From NCBI RefSeq assembly GCF_036194065.1, contig NZ_CP108095.1, positions 744,001-808,000 of the forward strand: a stretch of 64,000 nucleotides of DNA, given 5' to 3'. Below the pieces are notes generated by a model. It worked only from the letters and a program-made list of their open reading frames with translations, ran no database searches and had not been told where the DNA came from. Numbering within the stretch: position 1 is the first letter of the stretch; each line of letters starts with the position of its first letter. The position numbers and the translations under genes were made by a program. This stretch comes from Streptomyces sp. NBC_00239 (lineage in GTDB: Bacteria > Actinomycetota > Actinomycetes > Streptomycetales > Streptomycetaceae). Shown here in pieces: positions 25,013 through 33,525 of the stretch.

Positions 25013-27109
25013 ATGATCCGCTCGCACCCCAGACCACCGGAGCGGCGCCGCCGCGTACGAGGCGGCGGGAGGGCCGCCACGGTCCTGGCTGCCGCGACCG
25101 CCGGCGCCCTGGCGCTCGTCCTGGCACTGCCCGGCACCGCGCTGGCGGCCCCGGGCGACCCGGACCCCGCCTTCGCCGGTGGCAGCGGCAAGGTCCAGAC
25201 GTACTTCCCCGACGACCCCGGGCCGTGGGACTACGCCGAGGGGCTCGATGTCGCCCGGCAGAACGACGGCAAGCTGGTCGTGGCCGGCCGGGTCACGGGA
25301 CCGGGCGTACCGTTCGACATCGCGCTGATCCGGTACCACGCCGACGGCAGCCTCGACACCGGATTCGGCGGCGGCGACGGCCGGGTGACCAGTGACTTCG
25401 GGGGCGACGACGAGGCCGAGGCGGTGGCCGTACAGCCCTCCGACGGGAAGATCGTGGTCGCCGGCCGTACCGAGGTGGTGGACGAAGGCGGCGGCTGCTG
25501 CTTCTTCTCCGTCGCCCGCTACCTCCCCGACGGCACCCTCGACCAGGGCTTCGGCTCGGGCGGGCTGGCGCGCGTCGAGGCGTTCGGCGGGGCCTCGGGC
25601 GCCGCCGACCTGGCCGTCCAGCCGGACGGCAGGATCCTCGCGGTGGGCCTCAGCGGAGGGGCGGGCTTCGCGCTGGCCCGCCTCAACCCGGACGGCAGTC
25701 CCGACGCGTCCTTCGGCGGGGACGGCACGGTGGTGGCGGGCTTCCCGCCCGCCTTCCCCGGCGACGCGGGCGGCCAGGCCACCGGCCTGGCGCTCCAGCC
25801 GGACGGCAGGTTCGTCGCCGTCGGCTACGTGGGCAACACCGCCTTCGACTTCGGGGTGGCCCGCTACCTGTCCGACGGCAGCCTCGACACGTCCTTCAGC
25901 GGCGACGGCATGGCGACCGCGAACTTCGGCGGCACGGACTTCGGGCGGGCCGTGGCGGTCCAGTCCGACGGCGCGGTGGTCGCCGCCGGGTCGACCGACA
26001 CCGGTTTCGCCCTCGCCCGGTTCACCTCCGGCGGCGCCCCCGACCCCGCCTTCGGCACCGGAGGACGGGTCACCACCGTGTGGCCCCTCAGCACGGCCGT
26101 GGCGTACGACATGACGCTCCAGCAGGACGGCAGGATCCTCGTAGGCGGGACGGCCGACGACCCGGACAGCCAGGAGGCCTCCGACTTCGCCCTCGCCCGG
26201 TACCTGCCGAGCGGCAGCCTGGACACCGGCTTCGGCGGCGGTGACGGCCGGGTGTACACCGGCATGCTGGGCGGCGAGGAGATCCGGGGCCTGCTGACGC
26301 AGCCCGACGGGAAGATCGTGGCCGCGGGCCTGGCCGGGCTCGGCGCCTTCGGCATCGCCCGCTACGAAGGCGGCGCCGGCACCCCGCCGCCGCCCCCGCC
26401 GGCGGCGGACCTGTCGGTGACGAACACCGGCACCACGACCGTGAGCATCGGCGACCAGGCGTCGTACACCGTGCGGGTCTCCAACGCCGCGACGTCCACC
26501 GCGACCGCTACGGGCGTCACCCTCACCGACACCCTCTCGGGAGCGGGCGGCACCCTCCTGTCGGCGGTCCCGTCGCAGGGCACCTGCACGACCACGGCCA
26601 CGGGGGCGTCCTGCTCCCTCGGCAGCCTCGCGCGGGGCACGAGCGCCACGGTGACGGTGACGGCCGAACCACGCGCCACCGGCACCCTGACGAACAGCGC
26701 GTCCGTCACCGCCACACCGCAGGACCCGAACCCCGCCGACAACAGCGCCGGCGCGTCGACTTCGGTGAACAACTCCCGCGGCTGCACGATCATCGGCAGC
26801 AGCGGCGCGGACACCCTGAACGGCGGCTTCGGCAACGACGTCATCTGCGCCCTCAGCGGCAACGACACCGTCCGCGCGAGCTACGGCAACGACACCGTCC
26901 ACGGCGGGCCCGGCAACGACAACATCGACGGCGGCTTCGGCGACGACACGCTGACCGGCGGCCCGGGCAACGACACCCTCACCGGCTACTACGGCAGTGA
27001 CCGCCTGACCACCACCGACGGCATCAGCGCCAACGACACCGCCAACGGCGGCATGAACTCCGACACCTGCACCACCGACCCGGGCGACACCCGCATCAGC
27101 TGCCCCTGA
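25013..27109 (+). CDS. Large secreted propeller / DUF11 / RTX-repeat protein
   Basis: A 698-residue exported protein. After a signal peptide (to about residue 45, ending GTALAA) come about seven delta-60 propeller repeats of the form DGSLDTGFGGGDGRV followed by VAVQPSDGKIVVAGRT (to about residue 455). Then a Pro-rich linker and one DUF11 domain (ADLSVTNTGTTTVSIGDQAS, ending PQDPNPADNSA). The C-terminus has haemolysin-type calcium-binding nonapeptides (GGFGNDVI, GGPGNDNID, GGPGNDTLT). RTX repeats usually fold on calcium outside the cell. No enzymatic motif is seen; adhesion or surface display is plausible. Confidence 0.85.
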   Translation: MIRSHPRPPERRRRVRGGGRAATVLAAATAGALALVLALPGTALAAPGDPDPAFAGGSGKVQTYFPDDPGPWDYAEGLDVARQNDGKLVVAGRVTGPGVPFDIALIRYHADGSLDTGFGGGDGRVTSDFGGDDEAEAVAVQPSDGKIVVAGRTEVVDEGGGCCFFSVARYLPDGTLDQGFGSGGLARVEAFGGASGAADLAVQPDGRILAVGLSGGAGFALARLNPDGSPDASFGGDGTVVAGFPPAFPGDAGGQATGLALQPDGRFVAVGYVGNTAFDFGVARYLSDGSLDTSFSGDGMATANFGGTDFGRAVAVQSDGAVVAAGSTDTGFALARFTSGGAPDPAFGTGGRVTTVWPLSTAVAYDMTLQQDGRILVGGTADDPDSQEASDFALARYLPSGSLDTGFGGGDGRVYTGMLGGEEIRGLLTQPDGKIVAAGLAGLGAFGIARYEGGAGTPPPPPPAADLSVTNTGTTTVSIGDQASYTVRVSNAATSTATATGVTLTDTLSGAGGTLLSAVPSQGTCTTTATGASCSLGSLARGTSATVTVTAEPRATGTLTNSASVTATPQDPNPADNSAGASTSVNNSRGCTIIGSSGADTLNGGFGNDVICALSGNDTVRASYGNDTVHGGPGNDNIDGGFGDDTLTGGPGNDTLTGYYGSDRLTTTDGISANDTANGGMNSDTCTTDPGDTRISCP

Positions 27110-27120
27110 CCGCACCCCGC

Positions 27121-27139
27121 GCCGGACCATCGGTCCGGC
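27121..27139. terminator. Short terminator between convergent genes
   Basis: GCCGGACC and GGTCCGGC enclose a three-base loop, 12 bases past the stop of the secreted propeller gene and before the convergent SMP-30 gene. Confidence 0.5.
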
Positions 27140-27185
27140 ACCCACCCGTCCGGCACCGCCGGCCCGGCCCCCGCGTCCGTGGTGG

Positions 27186-28103
27186 TCAGGCCGGTACCGG
27201 GGCCGCCTTGACGCCCATGACCAGCGAGTAGAGCGTGTCGTTCGCGGTGATGAAGAGGCGGTTGGCGCGCGGTCCGCCGAAGCGGATGTTGGAGACCATG
27301 TTGGGCACCAGGATGCGGCCGAGCAGGGTCCCGTCGGAGGCGTAGCAGTGCACGCCGCCGTTCATGGCGGCGGCCCAGAGGTGACCGCGGTCGTCGAAGC
27401 GGATGTTGTCGAAGCGGCTCTCCCCGCTCCCTTCGGCGAACACCTTGCCGTCCGAGAGGGTGCCGTCCTCGTGTACGGCGAAGACCCGGATGCGGTTGGC
27501 CCGGCTGTCGGAGACGTAGAGCTCGCGCTCGTCGGCGGAGAAGACCAGGCCGTTGGGCCCGCTGAAGCCGTCGGCCACGAGCCGGACCTCGGCGGTGTCG
27601 GGGTCGATCCGGTAGACGTTGGTGGATCCGATCTCGGGCTCGCCGCGTACGCCCTCGTAGTCGCTGCCGAGCCCGAAGTCCGGGTCCGAGAACCAGATCG
27701 AGCCGTCGGACTTGACGGTCGAGTCGTTCGGGCTGTTGAGGCGCTTGCCCTGGTAGCGGTCGGCGAGCACGGTGATCGAGCCGTCGTGTTCGGTGCGGGT
27801 GACCCGGCGGTTTCCCTGCTCACAGGTGATCAGACGGCCTTGACGGTCCATGGTGTTGCCGTTGGGGTGCCCGGCGGGCGAGCGGAAGACGCTGACCGCG
27901 CCGGTCGTCTCGTCCCAGCGCAGCATCCGGTCGTTCGGGATGTCACTCCAGATCAGCTGGCGCCAGGCCGGTATGTACAGCGGCCCCTCCGCCCAGCGGG
28001 AACCCACGTGGATGGTCTCCAGTTGCAGATCGCCCGCGGCGCACTTCTCCGTGCGGAACCTGTCGTCGAGCACTTCGTACAGCTCGGGGCGGCCGGTGGC
28101 CAT
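27186..28103 (-). CDS. SMP-30/gluconolactonase-family hydrolase
   Basis: A 305-residue six-bladed propeller. The metal ligands of the family are visible: Glu in RWAEGPLYIP, Asn in LNSPNDSTV, Asn in GPNGLVFS and Asp in LYVSDSRANR. WFSDPDFGLGSDYEG and RFDNIRFDDRGHLW are typical. Members hydrolyse sugar or other lactones using a divalent cation; the exact lactone is unknown. It is cytoplasmic, as no signal is present. AAGGAG seven bases before the ATG fixes the start. Confidence 0.9.
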   Translation of the reverse strand: MATGRPELYEVLDDRFRTEKCAAGDLQLETIHVGSRWAEGPLYIPAWRQLIWSDIPNDRMLRWDETTGAVSVFRSPAGHPNGNTMDRQGRLITCEQGNRRVTRTEHDGSITVLADRYQGKRLNSPNDSTVKSDGSIWFSDPDFGLGSDYEGVRGEPEIGSTNVYRIDPDTAEVRLVADGFSGPNGLVFSADERELYVSDSRANRIRVFAVHEDGTLSDGKVFAEGSGESRFDNIRFDDRGHLWAAAMNGGVHCYASDGTLLGRILVPNMVSNIRFGGPRANRLFITANDTLYSLVMGVKAAPVPA

Positions 28104-28282
28104 GTCCGTACTCCTTCGGTCGTGCTGCGCGTCCCTGAACAACATCTTGCTGATCATGAGTATTGCAGGATGAGGTATGGCCGATGCAAGTCCTTTGGTG
28201 AACGGATTCGGGCCGCCGCGCCTGCTGTGGTCCCGAGGGGCCGTGACGCCGCGATGCGGGGATGCGGGGATGCCGTCCCGGC

Positions 28283-28939
28283 CTACCGCACGAGCAGTAC
28301 GGGCAGTTCCCTCATGTCGTCGAAGACGACCGTCCCGGGCCCGGCCAGCCACTCGGCGGGCGTCAGGCCGCCGGCGTAGCCGAAGGCCCGCATGCCGGCG
28401 GAGCGGGCCGCAGCCACGCCGGACCGACTGTCCTCGATCACCGCGCACGCCGCCGGATCCACGCCCATCCGCTCGGCGGCGTGGAGGAAGAGGTCGGGGG
28501 CCGGCTTGCCCCGTGCGACGTCCGTGGCGCTGAAGACCCGGCCGGCGAAACGCTCGTACAGGCCGGTGCGGCGCAGCGACTGACGCACCTTCTCGTGACG
28601 ACCGTTGGACGCCACACAGATCGGCAGCGCCATCGCCGCCAGGCCTTCCAGCGCTTCGAAGATCCCTTCGACCGGAGCGAGCTCCGCTTCGACCGCTTCC
28701 CGGTGCCCGTGGACGAGCCGGTCCCACCAGATGCCGGCGGTCTCGTCACCGAGCCGCGCGGCGATCTGCTCGGTGATCGACCGTCTGGAGCGGCCGACGA
28801 AGCGATCGATCGCCTCGCCGTGCGTGAGCGGCCAGCCGAGCTCCGCGCCGAGCGCGACCTGGAGGCGCACGAAGATGCGCTCACTGTCGACGAGCACGCC
28901 GTCGCAGTCGAATATCACGAGTTCCGTCGGATTGATCAT
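28283..28939 (-). CDS. HAD-superfamily hydrolase, subfamily IA (phosphoglycolate / beta-phosphoglucomutase-like)
   Basis: A 218-residue phosphatase. Motif I IFDCDGVLVDS holds the nucleophilic and acid/base Asp, motif II is CVASNGRHEKV, motif III Lys is VARGKPAPDLF and motif IV is VIEDSRSGVAAARSAG. The helical cap between motifs I and II marks subfamily IA. It removes phosphate from small phosphosugars or similar metabolites. The start codon lacks an obvious ribosome site, but homologues begin at this point. Confidence 0.88.
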   Translation of the reverse strand: MINPTELVIFDCDGVLVDSERIFVRLQVALGAELGWPLTHGEAIDRFVGRSRRSITEQIAARLGDETAGIWWDRLVHGHREAVEAELAPVEGIFEALEGLAAMALPICVASNGRHEKVRQSLRRTGLYERFAGRVFSATDVARGKPAPDLFLHAAERMGVDPAACAVIEDSRSGVAAARSAGMRAFGYAGGLTPAEWLAGPGTVVFDDMRELPVLLVR

Positions 28940-29024
28940 CCCCGCAGCGTAGGCAGCGTCACCTGCGAGGCGTGTCGCGCGCGCCGGGGCGCGGATCGGG
29001 TGGGCACCGGGCGAGGATCGGGGC

Positions 29025-29915
29025 ATGGGCATGGTGCTGCCGGTCGTGTGCGCGCTGTTCGCCGCGCTCAGCAACGCGCTGGCCACGGTGCTGCAGCAGC
29101 GTGCCGCCCTGACGGTCCCGCAGTCCTCGGGATTCCGTCCGGGTCTGATCCTGGACCTGATGCGCCGGCCGGTGTGGGTCGCGGGCATCCTGGCGGTGAT
29201 CGCGGCCGGGGTGGGGCAGGCGGTGGCGCTGGCGACCGGCCCGCTGTCCCTCGTGCAGCCGCTGTTCGTCCTGGAACTGCCCCTGGCGCTGTTGATCGCG
29301 TCGCTGCTGGTGCGGCAGCGACTGGGCGCGGCCTCGTGGGCGGCGGTGGCGTCGGTGGTGGCCGGGCTCGGCCTGGCGCTGGTGGCGGCCTCGCCCGCGG
29401 GCAACCGTACGCACGTGCCCGTGGACCGCTGGGTTCCCGCACTCGTCCTGTGCGCCGCGGCCGTGGCGGCCCTGGCGCTGGCGGGGCTGCGGCGGCCCCC
29501 CGGCCGGGCCCGGGCCGGGTGCCTGGGCGCGGCGACCGCGATCTGCTACGCGCTAACCGCCGGCCTGATGAAGTCCTCGATGCACATCCTCGACGAGGGC
29601 GGGCTCGGCGCCTTCCTGACGACCTGGCAGACGTACGCGTTCGGCGCGACGGGCGTCTGTGCGCTGCTCCTGCTCGAGCACGCGATGCAGGGCGGCCCGC
29701 TGGTCGCCTCCCAGCCCGCGCTCACCCTCGGCGACGCGGGCGTCAGCTTGCTGCTGGGCGTGCTGCTGTACGAGGAACACGTACGGGCGGGCTGGTGGCT
29801 GGCTCCCCAACTGCTGGGCGTCGCCCTGGTAGCGGCCGGGGTTTTCGCCCTCGCCCGGGCCGGAGCAGGAGCCGGAGCAGGAGCCGGATCGGAGGCAGGA
29901 GCGGCCGGATCCTGA
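29025..29915 (+). CDS. DMT/EamA-family membrane transporter
   Basis: A 296-residue protein with about nine or ten hydrophobic segments arranged as two repeats (LPVVCALFAALSNALATVLQ, GPLSLVQPLFVLELPLALL, and GDAGVSLLLGVLLYEEHV near the C-terminus). It matches drug/metabolite transporters, which export amino acids or small metabolites. The last 20 residues are an Ala/Gly repeat. Two ATG codons occur at the start (29025 and 29031). Confidence 0.83.
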   Translation: MGMVLPVVCALFAALSNALATVLQQRAALTVPQSSGFRPGLILDLMRRPVWVAGILAVIAAGVGQAVALATGPLSLVQPLFVLELPLALLIASLLVRQRLGAASWAAVASVVAGLGLALVAASPAGNRTHVPVDRWVPALVLCAAAVAALALAGLRRPPGRARAGCLGAATAICYALTAGLMKSSMHILDEGGLGAFLTTWQTYAFGATGVCALLLLEHAMQGGPLVASQPALTLGDAGVSLLLGVLLYEEHVRAGWWLAPQLLGVALVAAGVFALARAGAGAGAGAGSEAGAAGS

Positions 29916-30029
29916 GGCGTTGTCAGCCTCCTCCGCGATTGCCGGGACCGGCCGGTCCTGCGGCCAGGATCGATTGTCAGTGGTGGGTGCGAAGGTAGGA
30001 GTATCAAGTCGGAACGACGGGGAGCGGCC

Positions 30030-31070
30030 ATGTCCGGAAACCAGAACTACATCAATCACGTTGCTCTTGTGCTGGATGCCAGTTCGTCGATGTCGCACCT
30101 GAGCCGTAAGGTCGTCGACGTCGCCGATCAGCAGATCGCATATCTGGCTCGGCGTTCGCAGGAATTGGACCAGGAAACGCGCGTCACGGTGTACGTCTTC
30201 GCCGACAAGGTGGAATGCGTCATCTACGACAAGGACGTGCTGCGCATGCCGTCCCTCCGGCAGATGTACCGGGTCGGCGGCATGACGGCCCTGCTCGCGG
30301 CCACGCTGAAGTCGCAGCGGGAGCTGGCGCAGACGGCTCAACTGTACGGCGACCACAGCTTCCTGACGTTCGTGCTGACCGACGGGCAGGAGAACGCGAG
30401 TCACCGCTGCCCGGGCGCCCCCGCCAGGAACCCGGCCGAACTGGTGCAGGCCGTCTCGACGATGATCGACACTCAGGACGACAACTGGACCCTGGCCGTC
30501 CTCGTGCCGGACCAGATGGGCAAGCGCGAAGCCATGCAGTGCGGTTTCCCGAAGGACAACATCGCCATTTGGGACGCCACGAGCACGCAGGGTCTGGAAG
30601 AGGCCGGGCAGGTCATCCGTGAGGCCACCGAGAAATTCATGGTGGGCCGCACCAAGGGAATCCGGGGATCGCGCGCGGTGTTCTCCACGGGCGCGGACGC
30701 GATCAACAAGGACACCATCAAGGCGGCCGGTCTCACCCCGGTGAATTCTTCGGAATACCAGCTGCTTCCCGTCGCCCGCGAAGCGGCGATCCGGGACTGG
30801 ATCGTCGAATGCGGGCACACGTACCGCACCGGTTGCGCGTTTTATCAGCTGAGCAAGTCGGAGAAGATCCAGGCGCGGAAGCAGATCGCGGTGCTGGAGA
30901 AGAAGACGGACCGGGTGTACTCGGGCCCGGAGGCCCGGGCACTGCTCGGCCTGCCGGACACCGAGGTCCGGGTCAAGCCGGACCACAACGACGACTTCAC
31001 GATCTTCGTGCAGAGCACCAGCGTGAACCGGAAGCTGGTCCCGAGCACGCGCCTCCTGCTGATGACCTGA
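30030..31070 (+). CDS. von Willebrand factor A domain protein
   Basis: A 346-residue soluble protein. The first half is a VWA domain with an intact MIDAS: VLDASSSMS (DxSxS, residues 15-23), VGGMTALLAA (Thr) and VLTDGQENAS (Asp). Isolated VWA proteins act as metal-dependent interaction modules, often with MoxR ATPases, but none is adjacent. The second half is Lys/Ala-rich with IRDWIVECGHTYRTGCAFYQ and KTDRVYSGPEARALL, which I do not recognise. Similar proteins also occur in Streptomyces phages. Base use is somewhat less extreme than in its neighbours. GGGGAG precedes the ATG. Confidence 0.82.
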   Translation: MSGNQNYINHVALVLDASSSMSHLSRKVVDVADQQIAYLARRSQELDQETRVTVYVFADKVECVIYDKDVLRMPSLRQMYRVGGMTALLAATLKSQRELAQTAQLYGDHSFLTFVLTDGQENASHRCPGAPARNPAELVQAVSTMIDTQDDNWTLAVLVPDQMGKREAMQCGFPKDNIAIWDATSTQGLEEAGQVIREATEKFMVGRTKGIRGSRAVFSTGADAINKDTIKAAGLTPVNSSEYQLLPVAREAAIRDWIVECGHTYRTGCAFYQLSKSEKIQARKQIAVLEKKTDRVYSGPEARALLGLPDTEVRVKPDHNDDFTIFVQSTSVNRKLVPSTRLLLMT

Positions 31071-31129
31071 CGCGCCGATGACGGCGGCCCGCGGGCGTCG
31101 AGATGTGGCCCGCGGGCAAGCGCGTCATC
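31068..31129 (+). terminator. Complex hairpin terminator of the VWA gene
   Basis: TGACGCG, which overlaps the stop codon (31068-31074), pairs with CGCGTCA (31121-31127), and within it two copies of GCCCGCGGGC (31087-31096 and 31108-31117) can pair. Alternative GATGACG/CGTCATC pairing is also available. Confidence 0.5.
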
Positions 31130-31213
31130 ATGGCGGGAGGGCCGGCGAGCCTCGCGTGAGGCCGTCGGGCCCGCGCGCGGCAGCGCGCCCGAGCCGGGAG
31201 GTGGCTCCTACGC

Positions 31214-31309
31214 ATGGACGAATCGCGCAGGGCCTGGGTGGCGGTGGGGATCGTGATCGCCGTGATCCTCCTCGACCTCGCGGCCATCATCCTGATGAAC
31301 ACGGTCTGA
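31214..31309 (+). CDS. 31-residue single-span membrane peptide
   Basis: A short frame starts at ATG (MDESRRAWVAVGIVIAVILL) and ends ...IILMNTV. It has a basic N-terminus and one hydrophobic helix, typical of small membrane peptides. GGGAGG lies 12 bases upstream, a little far. Third codon positions are nearly all G or C. Its last codons form the first unit of the 14-base repeat that follows. Function is unknown. Confidence 0.5.
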   Translation: MDESRRAWVAVGIVIAVILLDLAAIILMNTV

Positions 31310-31363
31310 GGACCACGGTCAGAGGAACACGGGATGAGGAACACGGGATGAGGAACACGGCCT
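31294..31363. repeat. 14-base tandem repeat, five units
   Basis: Five consecutive 14-base units, consensus GAGGAACACGGGAT, run from inside the small peptide gene's 3' end into the spacer. Units three and four (31322-31349) are identical; one, two and five are degenerate. The period is not a multiple of three. Confidence 0.8.
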
Positions 31364-31481
31364 GACGGGCGCGGGGCCGCGCCGGCCAGGGCGCGTCGAC
31401 CGCCCGCCGTGCGAGGGCGCGGCGGCGCTCGTTGAAGAAGGGGCGAAGTGCGATGCGTCGGGCCCTGCTTATGCTGCCGCC

Positions 31482-32012
31482 GTGAACGACAGCACGCACG
31501 ACATACGGATCAGACCAGGCGGCCCGGCCGACGCACCGGCCATTCTCGACATGCTCGACTCCGCGGTGGCCTGGATGAACGCTCGCGGCAACACCGAGCA
31601 ATGGGGCACGACTCCGTACTCGCAGAAGCCCGGCGGGGTGACACGGGTGGAGCGGTACACGACCGAGAACACCCCGTACGTGGCGGAGTGGGACGGCACA
31701 CCCGTCGGAGCCCTGGTGCTGGACTCCGGGCCCAGCCCGCAGATGCCCATCGCCCCCGCCGGGGAACCCGAACGGTACGTCCGCCTGCTGGTGTCCCACC
31801 GGCGGTACGCCGGCCTCGGGATCGGCGCGGCCCTTCTGGCCCACGCCGCCGAGGAAACCCGAAAGGCCGGCGTCGCACTCCTGCGAGTGGACTGCTGGGC
31901 AGGCGGCGGGGGCGAGCTGGTCGCCTTCTACGAGCGCAACGGTTTCACCCCCACCGAGCCGTTCCTGTCCGGGTCCTGGCCGGGACAGGTACTGGCCCGT
32001 CGGGTGGACTGA
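31482..32012 (+). CDS. GNAT-family N-acetyltransferase
   Basis: A 176-residue acetyltransferase. The acetyl-CoA-binding motif A is RLLVSHRRYAGLGIGAALL (R/Q-x-x-G-x-G/A as AGLGIG), and motif B is VDCWAGGGGELVAFYERNGF. The first part (IRIRPGGPADAPAILDM) is the usual motif C strand. The acceptor is unknown. The start is a GTG with only a weak ribosome site. Confidence 0.87.
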   Translation: MNDSTHDIRIRPGGPADAPAILDMLDSAVAWMNARGNTEQWGTTPYSQKPGGVTRVERYTTENTPYVAEWDGTPVGALVLDSGPSPQMPIAPAGEPERYVRLLVSHRRYAGLGIGAALLAHAAEETRKAGVALLRVDCWAGGGGELVAFYERNGFTPTEPFLSGSWPGQVLARRVD

Positions 32013-32139
32013 CGGCGCGCCCGGCAACGGCCCCGCGCAAGTCGGTCAACTTTTGTGGGCGCGGGGCGAATCCTTTCGGCGGGTCCGGATCTCCTATACA
32101 TGTGCCGACGAACGTCGGGACGGGATTCAGGAGGTCCTC

Positions 32140-32232
32140 GTGCTCATAGTCATCGCCATCGCCGCCGGAGCCGTGTTGCTCTGCACGTGCAGCTACGTCG
32201 TCCTGCGCAAGCGAAAGCACGCCCGTGGCTGA
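32140..32232 (+). CDS. 30-residue membrane peptide at the head of the sigma-factor operon
   Basis: GTG start five bases after a perfect AGGAGG. The peptide MLIVIAIAAGAVLLCTCSYV ends VLRKRKHARG: a single hydrophobic helix with two Cys (CTC) and a basic cytoplasmic tail. Its last eight bases overlap the start of the sigma-factor gene, so translation is coupled. This could be a leader peptide that sets sigma synthesis, or a tiny membrane regulator. Confidence 0.65.
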   Translation: MLIVIAIAAGAVLLCTCSYVVLRKRKHARG

Positions 32233-32803
32233 GTCGTCGTGGCCGGGTGAACAGCTGGTGGTCGCCGCCCAGCGGGGCGACGTCGATTCGATCACCGCGC
32301 TGGTGTCGGGCTCGCACCCGAACGTGCGGCGGTTCGCCCGCTCGCTCTGCGCCACTCCGGAGGATGCCGAGGACGCGGCCCAGGAAGCCCTGATCATCCT
32401 CTATCGCAAGATCGGGATGCTACGGGCGTCCGGCGCGCTCGCGTCGTGGATGTTCCGCATCGTCCGCAACGAGTGCCTGCGGCGCGCACGGACGTCGCGG
32501 GTCCACGCGCCGCTGCCGGATACCGCCGAGCGCTCGGCCGAGGACGTGGTGCTGGAGCGCATCGAGGCGGGGGCGGTGGCGGCCGCCATCGCCGCTCTGC
32601 CGGCCGAGCAGCGCCGCGTACTGATCATGCGGGACATCCAGGGCCACAGCGGACGCATGGTCGCCGACGCGCTCGGCCTCAGTACCGCCGCCATGAAATC
32701 GCGTCTGCACCGCGCCCGTACGGCGGTTCAGCAGTCCCTCCGTGTCACACCCGAACCTGCGTTTGGAGGCAGCCATGACAACGACCAAGGCCGACGGCCC
32801 TGA
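32225..32803 (+). CDS. ECF-type RNA polymerase sigma factor
   Basis: A 192-residue sigma-70 family protein with region 2 (FARSLCATPEDAEDAAQEAL, IILYRKIGMLRASGALASWM, FRIVRNECLRRAR; about 35-95) and region 4 (AIAALPAEQRRVLIMRDIQG, VADALGLSTAAMKSRLHRAR; about 115-170). It redirects RNA polymerase to a small regulon. The GTG start lies inside the preceding peptide gene. No conventional anti-sigma gene is adjacent; instead a Cys-containing membrane protein follows in an overlapping frame. Confidence 0.92.
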   Translation: MAESSWPGEQLVVAAQRGDVDSITALVSGSHPNVRRFARSLCATPEDAEDAAQEALIILYRKIGMLRASGALASWMFRIVRNECLRRARTSRVHAPLPDTAERSAEDVVLERIEAGAVAAAIAALPAEQRRVLIMRDIQGHSGRMVADALGLSTAAMKSRLHRARTAVQQSLRVTPEPAFGGSHDNDQGRRP

Positions 32804-33086
32804 CTTCGCGAGTGCGTCCTTGCCCCGCCACCTCGTCCGGGGCCTGGTCGGCTTCGGCGGCCTGATCGGCTCGGTGGCGCTCCTTCCGCTCACCGGACCG
32901 GTCAGCCTGCTCCTCCTGCCGGTCGGCGTACTGGCTCTGCGCGGCTGCCCGATGTGCTGGACCATCGGGCTGATCCAGACCGTCTCGCGGGGCCGGTTGC
33001 AGCGGAGCTGCGAGGACGGCCAGTGCACGCTGGCCGTCGCGGATCGGACGCACCGGGAGCGGCCGGCCGAATCGCTCTCCTTGTAG
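32775..33086 (+). CDS. YgaP-like (DUF2892) membrane protein
   Basis: A 103-residue protein with two hydrophobic stretches (LVRGLVGFGGLIGSVALLPL, VSLLLLPVGVLALRG). These are followed by GCPMCWTIGLIQT, which matches the C-terminal membrane module of YgaP-like proteins, and a tail with another Cys. The CxxC (CPMC) could sense redox or metals. GGAGG five bases before the ATG sets the start, 29 bases inside the sigma-factor gene, so the three genes form one coupled operon. It may modulate the sigma factor, but this is inference from position. Confidence 0.75.
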   Translation: MTTTKADGPDFASASLPRHLVRGLVGFGGLIGSVALLPLTGPVSLLLLPVGVLALRGCPMCWTIGLIQTVSRGRLQRSCEDGQCTLAVADRTHRERPAESLSL

Positions 33087-33167
33087 CAGCGGGGGGCAGC
33101 GGAGGGCGGTGTGGCCGAGAGCGGGCCCGGGGCGCCCCGGCCGGGCCGGCCGGCGTCGCGGTCTCGG

Positions 33168-33383
33168 TCAGTCGCCGCCGCCACCGCCGCCGCAGCCTCC
33201 GCCGCCCCCGCACGATCCTCCTCCGCCGCCGCACGAGGACGAGTCGTCGCCGCCCCAGAAGCTGCTGCCACCGCCACTGCCGCCGCTCCAGAAGCCGCCC
33301 CCGCCCTTCCGCTTCTGGCCGCCCGTCGCGGCGCCGAGCAAGCCGATCGCGAGGACCCCGGCCATGATCAGGAAGTCCGGCAT
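33168..33383 (-). CDS. Small Gly/Ser/Cys-rich protein with N-terminal membrane helix
   Basis: A 71-residue protein: hydrophobic MPDFLIMAGVLAIGLLGAAT, then a basic turn (GGQKRKGGGG) and a tail of Gly, Ser and Trp with Cys spaced as SSSCGGGGGSCGGGGGCGG. The pattern resembles small Gly/Cys-rich actinobacterial membrane proteins of unknown role. A low-complexity frame this GC-rich could be spurious, but the orderly helix-plus-tail plan and GGGGG ribosome site argue for a gene. Confidence 0.6.
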   Translation of the reverse strand: MPDFLIMAGVLAIGLLGAATGGQKRKGGGGFWSGGSGGGSSFWGGDDSSSCGGGGGSCGGGGGCGGGGGGD

Positions 33384-33525
33384 GTGTGCCCCCAGAGGTG
33401 TCGGTCACGCGTGCGGTCACGTGCGTGTTGGGGGGACGATGCCCGCCGCGGGCCGTCGGCGGAACCCGACTTGAGCGAGTTCAGAGCTTGGGCCGTACGC
33501 CCCGGCGGTCGCGACCGGCGTGGGT

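Noticed and set aside
24704..27145. An 813-codon antisense frame opposite the propeller/RTX protein
   Set aside because: Composition is Ala/Gly/Arg/Val-rich shadow sequence, and the sense frame has a signal peptide and known repeats.
30030..31070. Prophage remnant suggested by the VWA protein
   Set aside because: No integrase, capsid, tail or lysis genes and no attachment repeats were found around it.
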